This document shows positions 15,670 to 25,367 of a stretch of 64,000 nt of DNA, piece by piece. Location of the stretch: assembly GCA_934292725.1 (NCBI GenBank), contig CAKQXY010000011.1, forward strand, positions 1 through 64,000, written 5' to 3'. The translations under genes and the position numbers were made by a program. This DNA comes from an uncultured Lachnospiraceae bacterium. GTDB lineage: Bacteria; Bacillota; Clostridia; Lachnospirales; Lachnospiraceae. The first letter of the stretch is position 1. Each line of letters opens with the position of its first letter. The notes below the pieces were generated by a model. It was not told the origin of the DNA. It made no database searches and worked only from the letters and a program-made list of their open reading frames with translations.

Positions 15670-16863
15670 ATGGCAAAGGCTAAATTTGAAAGAACGAAAC
15701 CGCATTGTAACATTGGTACCATCGGACACGTTGACCATGGTAAGACTACTTTAACTGCTGCTATTACCAAGACTCTTCATGCAAGATATGGTACTGGCGA
15801 GGAAGTTGCTTTCGAGAACATCGATAAGGCTCCAGAAGAGAGAGAGAGAGGAATCACTATCTCTACCGCTCACGTTGAGTATGAGACTCCACATCGTCAC
15901 TACGCTCACGTTGACTGCCCAGGACATGCTGACTACGTTAAGAACATGATCACCGGTGCTGCACAGATGGATGGTGCTATCCTGGTTGTAGCTGCTACCG
16001 ATGGTGTTATGGCTCAGACTAGAGAGCACATCCTTCTGTCCCGTCAGGTAGGCGTTCCGTACATCGTTGTATTCATGAACAAGTGTGATATGGTAGACGA
16101 TGAGGAGCTTCTTGAACTGGTTGAGATGGAGATCCGTGAGCTGTTAAACGAGTATGAGTTCCCGGGTGATGACATTCCGGTTATCAGAGGTTCAGCTCTG
16201 CAGGCTCTGAACGATCCGATGGGACCGTGGGGAGACAAGATCCTTGAGTTAATGGAAGCTGTTGATAGCTACGTTCCGGATCCGGTTCGTGATACTGATA
16301 AGCCATTCCTGATGCCAGTTGAGGACGTATTCTCTATTACTGGTCGTGGTACTGTTGCTACTGGTAGAGTAGAGAGAGGTACTCTGCATCTGAACGATTC
16401 CGTTGAGATCGTAGGTATCAAGGAAGAGAACAGAACCGTAGTTGTAACCGGTATCGAGATGTTCCGTAAGCTTCTGGATGAGGCTCAGGCTGGTGATAAC
16501 ATCGGTGCTCTGCTTCGTGGTGTTCAGAGAACTGATATCGAAAGAGGTCAGTGTCTGTGTAAGCCAGGTTCTGTAAAGTGCCACAAGAAGTTTACCGCTC
16601 AGGTATATGTTCTGACCAAGGATGAGGGTGGTCGTCATACTCCATTCTTCAACAACTACAGACCGCAGTTCTACTTCAGAACAACTGACGTTACTGGTGT
16701 TTGTGAGCTTCCGGCTGGTACCGAGATGTGTATGCCAGGTGATAACGTAGAGATGACCATCGAGCTGATTCATCCAGTAGCTATGGAGCAGGGTCTTCGT
16801 TTCGCTATCCGTGAGGGTGGACGTACCGTTGGTTCTGGTAGAGTAGTTTCTATCATCGAATAA
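15670..16863 (+). CDS. tuf: elongation factor Tu
   Basis: GTPase that delivers aminoacyl-tRNA to the ribosome. It has 397 residues and three domains. G1 is GHVDHGKTT near residues 19-27, the switch II motif is DCPGHADYVKNM near 81-92, and the guanine-specificity motif is NKCDM near 136. ATG at 1 is preceded by AAGGAGGAATTTCAATC. Unlike most Firmicutes, rpsJ does not follow; a strong terminator and a sugar transport locus do. Confidence 0.98.
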   Translation: MAKAKFERTKPHCNIGTIGHVDHGKTTLTAAITKTLHARYGTGEEVAFENIDKAPEERERGITISTAHVEYETPHRHYAHVDCPGHADYVKNMITGAAQMDGAILVVAATDGVMAQTREHILLSRQVGVPYIVVFMNKCDMVDDEELLELVEMEIRELLNEYEFPGDDIPVIRGSALQALNDPMGPWGDKILELMEAVDSYVPDPVRDTDKPFLMPVEDVFSITGRGTVATGRVERGTLHLNDSVEIVGIKEENRTVVVTGIEMFRKLLDEAQAGDNIGALLRGVQRTDIERGQCLCKPGSVKCHKKFTAQVYVLTKDEGGRHTPFFNNYRPQFYFRTTDVTGVCELPAGTEMCMPGDNVEMTIELIHPVAMEQGLRFAIREGGRTVGSGRVVSIIE

Positions 16864-16905
16864 TTTACGTTTGAGTAATTAAATAAGCGTGTGAAAACGC
16901 GTGAG

Positions 16906-16948
16906 AGACAGTCACTTGCAAGTAAGCTTGCAGTGGCTGTCTTTTTTT
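16906..16948 (+). terminator. terminator after tuf
   Basis: AGACAGTCACTTGCAAG and CTTGCAGTGGCTGTCT form a 16-bp near-perfect stem around a TAAG loop, followed by seven T. Confidence 0.95.
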
Positions 16949-17268
16949 ATATCCTTTGGTCTAAATCATGCTGATATGCAAAAGAAATAGCAATAAAATA
17001 TTGTGGCTTTTTACCACACTAAACTGCTGAATAAAAAATCAGAATTGAACTAATATAGAAGAACTGTATAGAATGAATTTCTAATACCCTGCAAAATCAA
17101 ACAAAGTGACTACTGTAATCACGAAACTAATATTTGGAAAGTATTAAAAAATAATAAAATTCACAAAATTTCAATGGTTCATATAAAAATTTTCTATATG
17201 ATTATGCGCTTGTGAATAATATAATAAGGACAGTTAATAAAGCACATACTTCAAAGGAGGAGTAAATC
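16949..17268 (+). other. AT-rich upstream region of mglB
   Basis: No gene is visible in these 320 nt. A small TGTGG/CCACA hairpin lies near 17000. A TATAAT at 17220-17225 about 45 nt before mglB could be the -10 box, but the matching -35 position is poor. That would fit an activator-dependent promoter, such as one driven by the YesN-type regulator downstream. No catabolite-repression site was recognised. Confidence 0.4.
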
Positions 17269-18531
17269 ATGAAAAAGAGCAGAATCTTTCCATTACTTGT
17301 AGGAGCAGCACTTTCCACTTCGTTGGTAGCCTGCAGTTCAGGATCGGGATCAGGAAACAAGACAAGTGTTGACAATAGCAAGAAGCCATTAGTATGGTTC
17401 AACCGTCAGCCATCTAACAGTTCTACAGGAGAGCTTGACAAGGATGCTTTGAACTTTAACGATAAGACATATTATGTTGGTTTCGATGCAAATCAGGGTG
17501 CTGAACTTCAGGGACAGATGGTACTTGATTATATTAAGGAAAATGCAGCATCTATGGACCGTAACGGTGATGGCGTAATCGGTTATATTTTAGCAATTGG
17601 TGATATCGGACATAACGATTCCATCGCACGTACACGTGGTGTTCGTTCCGCACTTGGAACTGGTGTTGAGACTGATGGAGTAGTTGATGCATCTCCTATC
17701 GGAACAAATGCAGATGGTTCTTCAAAGATCGTTCAGGATGCTACTATTGAGGTAGATGGAAAAGAATATACTATCCGTGAGCTGGCAGCACAGGAAATGA
17801 AGAACTCCGCAGGTGCTACATGGGATGCAGCTACTGCTGGTAACGCAATCGGTACTTGGGCAGCATCTTTTGGTGATGAGATTGATGTTGTCGTATCTAA
17901 CAACGATGGTATGGGAATGTCTATGTTCAATGCATGGGCAAAAGAAAACGAAGTACCTACATTTGGTTATGATGCAAACAGTGACGCAGTTGCAGCGATT
18001 GCAGAAGGCTACGGCGGAACAATTTCCCAGCATGCAGACGTTCAGGCTTATCTGACACTGAGAGTTTTGAGAAATGCACTTGACGGTGTAGATATTGATA
18101 CTGGTATTGGTACTGCAGATGCAGCAGGCAACAAGCTGGAAGAAGGCGTTGATTACAGATATAGTGCAGATGAGAGATCCTACTATGCATTAAATATTGC
18201 GATCACAGCAGATAACTATAAGGATTTCACCGATTCTACCAAGGTATACAGCAAGGTTTCAAATCAGCTGGATGCTTCTAAGAGCCCGGAGAAGAAGGTA
18301 TGGTTGAATATCTATAATGCTTCTGATAACTTCTTAAGCTCAACTTATCAGCCGCTTCTTCAGAACTATGATGATCTGCTGAACTTAAAGGTTGAATACA
18401 TTGGCGGTGATGGTCAGACAGAGTCTAACATTACAAACCGTCTTGGTAATCCAGGCGAATATGATGCATTCGCAATCAATATGGTTAAGACAGACAATGC
18501 AGCATCTTATACATCTCTCCTTAAGCAGTAA
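17269..18531 (+). CDS. mglB: galactose/methyl-galactoside-type substrate-binding lipoprotein
   Basis: Extracellular sugar receptor of an ABC importer, 420 residues. A lipoprotein signal peptide ends in LVAC with Cys22 as the lipid anchor, followed by a Ser/Gly linker. The mature part has the type-1 periplasmic-binding fold, and DRNGDGVIGY near residues 98-107 matches the MglB calcium loop. The downstream motif GHNDSIARTRG matches the GHPDAEART region of E. coli MglB. It is followed by mglA and mglC. Exact sugar not proven. Confidence 0.88.
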   Translation: MKKSRIFPLLVGAALSTSLVACSSGSGSGNKTSVDNSKKPLVWFNRQPSNSSTGELDKDALNFNDKTYYVGFDANQGAELQGQMVLDYIKENAASMDRNGDGVIGYILAIGDIGHNDSIARTRGVRSALGTGVETDGVVDASPIGTNADGSSKIVQDATIEVDGKEYTIRELAAQEMKNSAGATWDAATAGNAIGTWAASFGDEIDVVVSNNDGMGMSMFNAWAKENEVPTFGYDANSDAVAAIAEGYGGTISQHADVQAYLTLRVLRNALDGVDIDTGIGTADAAGNKLEEGVDYRYSADERSYYALNIAITADNYKDFTDSTKVYSKVSNQLDASKSPEKKVWLNIYNASDNFLSSTYQPLLQNYDDLLNLKVEYIGGDGQTESNITNRLGNPGEYDAFAINMVKTDNAASYTSLLKQ

Positions 18532-18562
18532 TTGATAGAGATTTTTTGCTAGCAAAAGGTCC

Positions 18563-18594
18563 GAGGGTGTTAGAACTTCTGACACCCTCTTTTT
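18563..18594 (+). terminator. intercistronic attenuator between mglB and mglA
   Basis: GAGGGTGT (18563-18570) pairs with ACACCCTC (18582-18589) and is followed by TTTTT. A partial terminator here would give excess binding protein over the membrane parts, a common layout in sugar ABC operons. Confidence 0.75.
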
Positions 18595-18611
18595 CTGAAA
18601 GGAGTAAGGAT

Positions 18612-20120
18612 ATGGCAGAAGGTAAGAAAGATATCGTCTTGTCGATCCGTGGCATGAGCAAATCATTCGGAAGAAACAAGGTTCTAAAGCATATCGACAT
18701 GGATGTGCCGAGAGGCTCAATCATGGGTCTGATGGGTGAAAATGGTGCTGGTAAATCGACAATGATGAAATGTCTTTTTGGTACGTATCAAAAAGATGAA
18801 GGAACAATAATTTTAGACGGGAAAGAGATTAGCTTTACAGGTCCAAAGGATGCTTTGGAAAATGGTGTGGCAATGGTTCATCAGGAGTTGAATCAGTGTC
18901 TGGAAAGAAACGTAATTGACAATCTGTTCCTGGGTCGTTACCCAAAAACATCCCTCGGAGTAATTGATGAGGGAAGAATGAAAAAAGAGGCTTCTGATTT
19001 ATTCCGTAAGCTTGGCATTACGGTAGATCTTTCACAGCCGATGAAAAAAATGTCTGTTTCAAAGAGACAGATGTGTGAAATTGCAAAGGCAATTTCCTAT
19101 AATTCAAAGGTGATTGTTTTGGATGAGCCAACCTCCTCTCTGACAGCACCGGAAGTAGAAAAATTATTTAAGATGATGAGACAGCTTCGTGAACAGGGAA
19201 TTTCACTTATCTATATCTCTCATAAGATGGATGAGATCTTTGAGATCTGTGACCAGGTTTCTGTTCTTCGAGATGGTGCTCTTGTAATGACTAAAAACTG
19301 TAGTGATACCAATATGAATGAATTGATTTCTGCTATGGTAGGAAGATCACTAGATAATCGTTTCCCGCCTGTTGATAATACACCGGGTGATGTGATTTTA
19401 AGAGTAGAGCATTTATCTACGAAATATGCACCGAAGCTTCAAGATATAACCTTTGATGTAAAAAAGGGAGAGATATTTGGTTTATATGGTCTGGTTGGTG
19501 CAGGTCGTACAGAGCTTCTTGAGACAATATTTGGTATTCGTACAAGAGCAGCCGGACGTGTCTACTATGATGATAAGCTTATGAATTTCCACTCATCAAA
19601 AGATGCAATGGATCATGGATTTGCGTTAATTACTGAGGAACGTAAAGCTGATGGATTATTCTTAAAAGCAGATATCACTTTTAATACAACAATTGCTAAT
19701 ATGAATCAGTATAAATCTGGAATTGCATTATCTAAGGATGAAATGGTAAGAGCAACTGCAGAAGAAATTCGTATTATGCATACAAAGTGCATGGGACCAG
19801 ATGATATGATTGCAAATCTTTCTGGTGGAAATCAGCAGAAGGCAATTTTTGGAAGATGGCTGGAGCGTTCGCCAAAGATTTTCATGATGGACGATCCAAC
19901 ACGAGGCATTGATGTTGGTGCTAAGTACGAAATTTATGAACTGATTATTGATATGGCTAAGCAGGGAAAGACAATCATTGTTGTTTCATCTGAGATGCCG
20001 GAGATTCTTGGAATTACAAACCGAATCGGTGTAATGTCAAACGGTCATCTGGCAGGAATTGTAAACACCAAGGAAACAAATCAGGAAGAACTGCTTAGAC
20101 TTAGTGCAAAGTATTTGTAA
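18612..20120 (+). CDS. mglA: galactose/methyl-galactoside ABC transporter ATP-binding protein
   Basis: Energises sugar import. The 502-residue protein has two tandem ABC domains, as in MglA and RbsA. The first has an intact Walker A (GENGAGKST near residues 41-49), and DEPTSS marks Walker B. The second has the degenerate Walker A (GLVGAGRTEL) typical of the family and a good signature (LSGGNQQK). ATG at 18612 follows AAGGAG. The longer in-frame reading begins inside the attenuator and is rejected. Confidence 0.92.
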   Translation: MAEGKKDIVLSIRGMSKSFGRNKVLKHIDMDVPRGSIMGLMGENGAGKSTMMKCLFGTYQKDEGTIILDGKEISFTGPKDALENGVAMVHQELNQCLERNVIDNLFLGRYPKTSLGVIDEGRMKKEASDLFRKLGITVDLSQPMKKMSVSKRQMCEIAKAISYNSKVIVLDEPTSSLTAPEVEKLFKMMRQLREQGISLIYISHKMDEIFEICDQVSVLRDGALVMTKNCSDTNMNELISAMVGRSLDNRFPPVDNTPGDVILRVEHLSTKYAPKLQDITFDVKKGEIFGLYGLVGAGRTELLETIFGIRTRAAGRVYYDDKLMNFHSSKDAMDHGFALITEERKADGLFLKADITFNTTIANMNQYKSGIALSKDEMVRATAEEIRIMHTKCMGPDDMIANLSGGNQQKAIFGRWLERSPKIFMMDDPTRGIDVGAKYEIYELIIDMAKQGKTIIVVSSEMPEILGITNRIGVMSNGHLAGIVNTKETNQEELLRLSAKYL

Positions 20121-20140
20121 TAGAGAGGAGTACGAGAGCT

Positions 20141-21793
20141 ATGGCAAATGATATGAGATATCTTTCGGAAGAAGAGGAAGCAAAGCTTTTAAAGCCGATT
20201 GATGAATATGTTGGTAAAATACAGGCACAGATAGATGCACTGCGTGTAGATGGTTCTGATCAGGTGCAGGCATTAAAGACACATATCTCTTTGACAAAGG
20301 AAGATAAGAATTATACAAAAGAGGAGCAGAATGAGATTATCCGAAAGGATCAGGCGCTTCTTGTAAAGGCAAGAGAGGTAGAAAATGCAAATAAAGATAA
20401 AGTTTCCAAGCTGATTGCAGATGCAGAATCTTATCTGAAGACTCATTTTAAGAAAGATTATTACGATAAGGTTGCAGCAAGCTGTGCAGCTCAAAAGGAA
20501 GCTGAGAATGCAGAATATGCAAAAGTTCGTGAGAAGCTGAAAGCAGAGCATGAGCGCACAATTTCCGGAATGACAGACAAGCAGGAGCTTAAGGACGAGA
20601 AGTATGTATATAAGAATCGTCTGTATGATGCACAGATGGTGCATGAGTCAAAGCTTCAGGAAATCAAGGACAGAAAGCATGAGGCATTTGTGCATCAGTA
20701 TCATCTGATTGATTTGCTTCGTATGTCAAAGTTTACTTATGGACAGAAGAAGCTGCAGAAACTGGAAAATTATAAATATACATTTAACACTCCGCAGTTT
20801 CTTTACAAAAACGGACTTTATATTGTAATTATCCTGATTTTTATCGCACTTTGCTTTATCACTCCAGTTGTAAAGGATACGCAGCTTCTGACAACAGCTA
20901 ATATTTTGAATATTCTTCAGCAGGCATCACCTCGTATCTTCCTTGCTCTTGGTGTAGCAGGATTGATTCTGTTAACTGGTACTGATCTTTCTGTAGGCCG
21001 AATGGTTGGTATGGGTATGGTAACAGCAACCATTATTATGCACAACGGTATTAATACAGGCGGCGTATTTGGCCATATCTTTGACTTCACCGGAATCCCG
21101 GCACCAGCTCGTGCAATATTAGCACTGCTTGTATGTGTGATTCTGACAACTGGATTTGCATCAATCGCAGGTTTCTTTATGGCGAGATTTAAGATGCATC
21201 CATTTATCTCTACCATGGCAAACATGCTTATTATCTTTGGTCTTGTAACATATGCAACAAAGGGTGTATCCTTTGGTGCAATTGATTCTTCCATCCCGGC
21301 AATGTTTATTCCAAGAATTGGAAATTTCCCAACCATCATTCTGTGGGCAGTTGTTGCAGTAGCAGTTGTATGGTTCATCTGGAATAAGACAACGTTTGGT
21401 AAGAATCTGTATGCAGTTGGCGGCAATCCAGAGGCAGCAGCTGTATCTGGTATTTCTGTATTTGCAGTAACAATGGGCGCATTCGTTCTTGCAGGTATCC
21501 TGTATGGATTTGGTGCTTGGCTGGAATGTAATCGTATGATCGGTTCCGGTAGTGCAGCTTATGGACAAGGATGGGATATGGATGCCATCGCTGCCTGCGT
21601 TGTTGGTGGTGTATCCTTTACTGGTGGTATTGGTAAGATCTCTGGTGTTGTAACTGGTGTATTGATCTTTACTGCACTGACTTATTCTCTTACTATTCTT
21701 GGTATCGATACAAACCTTCAGTTTATCTTCGAAGGTATTATCATTCTCGTAGCAGTTACACTTGACTGCCTCAAGTACGTAAAGAAGAAGTAA
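20141..21793 (+). CDS. mglC: galactose-type ABC transporter permease with long cytoplasmic N-terminus
   Basis: Membrane subunit of the mgl importer, 550 residues. The last 325 residues or so are an ordinary MglC/RbsC-like permease with multiple membrane segments and motifs such as GGNPEAAAVSGI. The first 220 residues are hydrophilic, Lys/Glu-rich and mostly helical or coiled-coil, with no membrane segment before about residue 225. E. coli MglC has about 336 residues, so this is a lineage-specific extension. It could contact MglA or sense cell state; function unknown. Confidence 0.88.
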   Translation: MANDMRYLSEEEEAKLLKPIDEYVGKIQAQIDALRVDGSDQVQALKTHISLTKEDKNYTKEEQNEIIRKDQALLVKAREVENANKDKVSKLIADAESYLKTHFKKDYYDKVAASCAAQKEAENAEYAKVREKLKAEHERTISGMTDKQELKDEKYVYKNRLYDAQMVHESKLQEIKDRKHEAFVHQYHLIDLLRMSKFTYGQKKLQKLENYKYTFNTPQFLYKNGLYIVIILIFIALCFITPVVKDTQLLTTANILNILQQASPRIFLALGVAGLILLTGTDLSVGRMVGMGMVTATIIMHNGINTGGVFGHIFDFTGIPAPARAILALLVCVILTTGFASIAGFFMARFKMHPFISTMANMLIIFGLVTYATKGVSFGAIDSSIPAMFIPRIGNFPTIILWAVVAVAVVWFIWNKTTFGKNLYAVGGNPEAAAVSGISVFAVTMGAFVLAGILYGFGAWLECNRMIGSGSAAYGQGWDMDAIAACVVGGVSFTGGIGKISGVVTGVLIFTALTYSLTILGIDTNLQFIFEGIIILVAVTLDCLKYVKKK

Positions 21794-21859
21794 TGCACAA
21801 AAATGTATAAGAAAATAAGATTACTAGTGGAAAATTAGTAAAAAAAGAGTATAATGAAG

Positions 21860-21900
21860 ATGGCACGAATCTATTTATAAAGAATTTCGTGCCATTTTTT
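21860..21900 (+). terminator. terminator after mglBAC
   Basis: ATGGCACGAA (21860-21869) pairs with TTCGTGCCAT (21886-21895) and T residues follow. A TATAAT at 21850-21855 directly before it lacks a convincing -35 box. If it is used, the hairpin would instead attenuate the regulator gene. Confidence 0.85.
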
Positions 21901-21942
21901 GTAAATGCAGAAAGATTTCTTAGCAAACATGGAGGAATATAG

Positions 21943-23547
21943 ATGACTACATATAAAGTACTTCTTGTAGATGATGAGGAAGAAGTCAGAAATGCAATTG
22001 AACAAAGAATTAGTTGGGAAGAATTGGGGTTTGAGGTAATCGGAAAAGCACAGAATGGCGTAAAAGCTATGGAAATAGCAGAAAAACTGCAGCCAGATGT
22101 GGTCATTACCGATATCAAAATGCCGTATATGAATGGATTGGAACTGGCACGTAATTTAAAGGAAGAGAATCCAGGCGTGCGAATTTTAATTCTGACTGGA
22201 TTTGATGAGTTTGAATATGCCAAGGAAGCAGTTCATCTTGAAATTGAAGAGTATATATTAAAACCGGTCAATGCCAATGAGCTTTCTGAATGTCTTAAAC
22301 GATTAAAAAATGTACTTGATAAAGAAAGAGAAGAAAAATTAAATGTAAGAAAGCTAGAGCAGTACTATACAGATTCCCTTCCTGTACTTCAAACGAATTT
22401 CTTTTGCTCTCTCGTGGAGGGACGCATTTCAGACAGTGAAATCAATAAATTTTTAAATGATTATCAGATCTCTTTGCCAGGTCCATATTTTTGCTGTGCT
22501 GTTTTTCATACATCAGAAAATCATGTTCCTGACGGGATGACACCACTTCTTCTTTCAATATCTGTACAAAGAGAAGTAAAAGAAAAATTCCGCGGCAAAT
22601 GGGACAGCAGATATTTTTCATATTTGGGAAATATCGTTATGGTAGCAAATTTAGGCAAAGAAGATGAAATTACGAGGCTGACGGATGACTGTGACCGTTT
22701 CTGCAAATGGGCAGACCGCTTTTTTGGTGCAGTTGTTACTGTTGGAATCGGTAAGGTGTGCAATGAAGTATCAAATCTTCGTTTTTCTTATGAAGGGGCA
22801 TGGGAAGCACTTTCGTATCGCGTTATTTATGGATCAGGCTGTTCTATTAATATTGCAGATATTGCACCGAAAGGGCAGGGACTTTCCATGCAGCCAGATG
22901 ATATTAATATGAATGATGTGTTTAAGGCAGTTCATATTGGGGTACGTGAAGACATTGAACATGCAGTTTTTTCTTTGGTAAAAGAGCTGAAAAATAATGC
23001 AAAAACAATTATGCAGTATAATTTTACTGTGCTGGAAATTGTTGGGCACTTATATCGCTTTTGTGGAAACAATCATATGAAATTTGAAGACCATGCCGGA
23101 GAAATCAAAAATGCGTATGAAGAAATTACAAAGATGGATGAAAGTGCATTATTAGCCTGGCTTGTCAGAGTAGCATTATCGATCAGCGATGAATTAAAAA
23201 ATGCCAGAAATTCTTCACTGCGTTATCTTATTTCAGAAGCAAAAAACATTGTTCGTGATGAGTATGCAGATGCAGATCTGTCACTTGATACTGTATGTTC
23301 AAAGCTTGGTGTGTCAAATTCCTATTTTTCTTCTATTTTTAAGAAAGAAGTGGGCATTTCATTTATTACATATCTGACAGATTACAGAATGCAGCAGGCT
23401 GTTCATCTGATGCTTGAAACAAATGAAAAGAATTACGAGATTGCAGAACATGTTGGCTATGAAGACGCAAATTATTTTGGCTATGTTTTTAAACGCAAGT
23501 ATGGAATGTCGCCTTCAAAATATCGCACAGAGCATATGGGAAAATGA
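21943..23547 (+). CDS. YesN-type response regulator, AraC DNA-binding domain
   Basis: Cytoplasmic transcription factor of 534 residues. The receiver domain (1-120) has acidic D10/D11, phospho-acceptor D57 (VVITDIKMPYMNG), T85 and K108. A middle region of about 300 residues is typical of YesN proteins. The C-terminal 100 residues carry the AraC double helix-turn-helix (LDTVCSKLGVSNSYFSSIFKK and GYEDANYFGYVFKRKYGMSPS). Its stop overlaps the kinase start by 4 nt. By context it probably controls the mgl operon. Confidence 0.92.
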   Translation: MTTYKVLLVDDEEEVRNAIEQRISWEELGFEVIGKAQNGVKAMEIAEKLQPDVVITDIKMPYMNGLELARNLKEENPGVRILILTGFDEFEYAKEAVHLEIEEYILKPVNANELSECLKRLKNVLDKEREEKLNVRKLEQYYTDSLPVLQTNFFCSLVEGRISDSEINKFLNDYQISLPGPYFCCAVFHTSENHVPDGMTPLLLSISVQREVKEKFRGKWDSRYFSYLGNIVMVANLGKEDEITRLTDDCDRFCKWADRFFGAVVTVGIGKVCNEVSNLRFSYEGAWEALSYRVIYGSGCSINIADIAPKGQGLSMQPDDINMNDVFKAVHIGVREDIEHAVFSLVKELKNNAKTIMQYNFTVLEIVGHLYRFCGNNHMKFEDHAGEIKNAYEEITKMDESALLAWLVRVALSISDELKNARNSSLRYLISEAKNIVRDEYADADLSLDTVCSKLGVSNSYFSSIFKKEVGISFITYLTDYRMQQAVHLMLETNEKNYEIAEHVGYEDANYFGYVFKRKYGMSPSKYRTEHMGK

Positions 23548-25367
23548 GTATGAAAAAAAGAAAAGTGTCAGATATTCAGTCTGTCATTATGACAGTTCTT
23601 TCTTTGATGACAGTAATTACATCTATATCTATGGGGTTATTGCTTTACAATCGATATGAAATGGCTATGCGTCAGAATGAAGTTCGAAACACACAAAATC
23701 TTATGGAAAGCACAGTTAATTCCATGGAGCAGTATCTGAAAAATATGAGACAGATTTCAGATACCGTCACATATAATATTATACAGGCCTTTGATGTATC
23801 TAGTCCGGAGTTTAATCAGCAGCTGAGTTTTCTATATGATTTTAATAAGGACAAAATACAGAGCATTGCGCTTTATGATATGGAAGGAAATCTTATTGTG
23901 GCAGAGCCAGTTACACTGCAGAAGGAAGGCATAGAGGTGCTTTGGCAACCATGGTTTGAAAATGCAGCAGAGGAAATTGAAAATATGCACTTTTCAACGC
24001 CTCATATGCAGAATTTGTTTCAGGATGATGCAAAAACTTATCATTGGGTAATTTCCCTAAGTCGTGCAGTAGACGGCATTGATGGTGACAGACCGGAAAA
24101 TGGCATTTTGCTTGTTGATATGAAATATTCCTTTATTGAGGAAATGATGAACCGGGTGAATGATCAAAACAGGGGGCGATATTATTATGTCTGTGATGGG
24201 GAAGGAAATCTGATTTATCATCCTTACGCAAATGAAATCAGCAATGGATTGTTTGAGGAAGATTTTAGCATTGTATGCAGCAGTGAAGATGGTGTATATA
24301 AAAATCTGCGCAGCCCAAGTGGAGATAAGCAGACTGCAATTGTAAGTACCATATCATATACGGGATGGAAGATGGTAGGCATTGTAAAGCAGGACATTAG
24401 GACAGACAGCCGCGAGCAGTTTCGTATTTATATGGTAATTGTTGTTATTATGCTGATCATGATGCTTCTTTTAGTCAATCGTATTGTGTCGAAAAGGATT
24501 TCAAGCCCAATTCTTAAGCTGGATGCATCTGTAAGAGCATATGAGGCTGGGGAAAAGCCTGATATCTATATTGGAGGCTCATATGAGATTCGTCATCTTG
24601 GAAAATCTGTCCAGCATTCATATGAGGAAATTGAGCGGTTAATGAAAGAAATTGTGAAGCAGCAGAATGAGCGAAGAAAGAGTGAACTTGCCGCACTGCA
24701 AAGTCAGATCAATCCTCATTTTCTTTATAATACTTTGGAATCTATCACTTGGATGGTTGAGGCCAATAAAAATCAGGATGCTGTTTTCATGATATCTGAG
24801 CTAGCCAAGCTGTTTAGAATTAGTTTGTCAAGAGGAAAGACTATTATTAGTATTGAGGATGAGCTAAAGCACTGCAAAAATTATATGAATATTCAAAAGT
24901 ATCGCTACAAGGAGCGCTTTGTGACAGAATATGATGTTTCAGAAGAAATTTATCCGTTCTGTACTGTAAAGCTTATTTTGCAGCCGATTCTTGAAAATGC
25001 TATATATTATGGTGTAGGAAATATGGATGAGGATGACCAACCTAAAATTATTGTCAAAGGCTGGAAAGATGATGCAGAAATCTATCTCTCAGTTACGGAT
25101 AATGGAATGGGAATGCGTCATGAAGATGTAGAAAATATTTTAAAAGATAATCAGAAAGGACCAAAACATGGTTCTGGTGTAGGACTCATTAATGTGCACA
25201 CGCGTATTCAGCTGATGTTTGGCAATAAATATGGCCTTATCGTGGAGAGTGAACCAGATGAGGGAACAACGGTCACGATACATCTGCCTGCTGTGCCATA
25301 CACTAAGGAAAATTGTGAGGCGCTTGAGACTCCGGGAAAGCCAACCAGAAATGAGGGTGAATCATGA
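23544..25367 (+). CDS. YesM-type sensor histidine kinase
   Basis: Membrane sensor kinase, 607 residues. Membrane segments lie at about 12-34 and 294-312, flanking a 260-residue extracellular sensor domain of Cache type. A HAMP-like linker is followed by the His_kinase segment LQSQINPHFLYNTLESI with phospho-acceptor H392, then a HATPase domain with N-box ENAIYYG and GSGVGL. ATG overlaps the regulator stop (ATGA), and the next gene overlaps in the same way, so the three are translationally coupled. Confidence 0.92.
   Translation: MSMKKRKVSDIQSVIMTVLSLMTVITSISMGLLLYNRYEMAMRQNEVRNTQNLMESTVNSMEQYLKNMRQISDTVTYNIIQAFDVSSPEFNQQLSFLYDFNKDKIQSIALYDMEGNLIVAEPVTLQKEGIEVLWQPWFENAAEEIENMHFSTPHMQNLFQDDAKTYHWVISLSRAVDGIDGDRPENGILLVDMKYSFIEEMMNRVNDQNRGRYYYVCDGEGNLIYHPYANEISNGLFEEDFSIVCSSEDGVYKNLRSPSGDKQTAIVSTISYTGWKMVGIVKQDIRTDSREQFRIYMVIVVIMLIMMLLLVNRIVSKRISSPILKLDASVRAYEAGEKPDIYIGGSYEIRHLGKSVQHSYEEIERLMKEIVKQQNERRKSELAALQSQINPHFLYNTLESITWMVEANKNQDAVFMISELAKLFRISLSRGKTIISIEDELKHCKNYMNIQKYRYKERFVTEYDVSEEIYPFCTVKLILQPILENAIYYGVGNMDEDDQPKIIVKGWKDDAEIYLSVTDNGMGMRHEDVENILKDNQKGPKHGSGVGLINVHTRIQLMFGNKYGLIVESEPDEGTTVTIHLPAVPYTKENCEALETPGKPTRNEGES

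Noticed and set aside
21827..21855. Promoter with TATAAT at 21850-21855 for the yesN gene
   Set aside because: No acceptable -35 box at 16-18 bp, and a terminator hairpin lies directly downstream.
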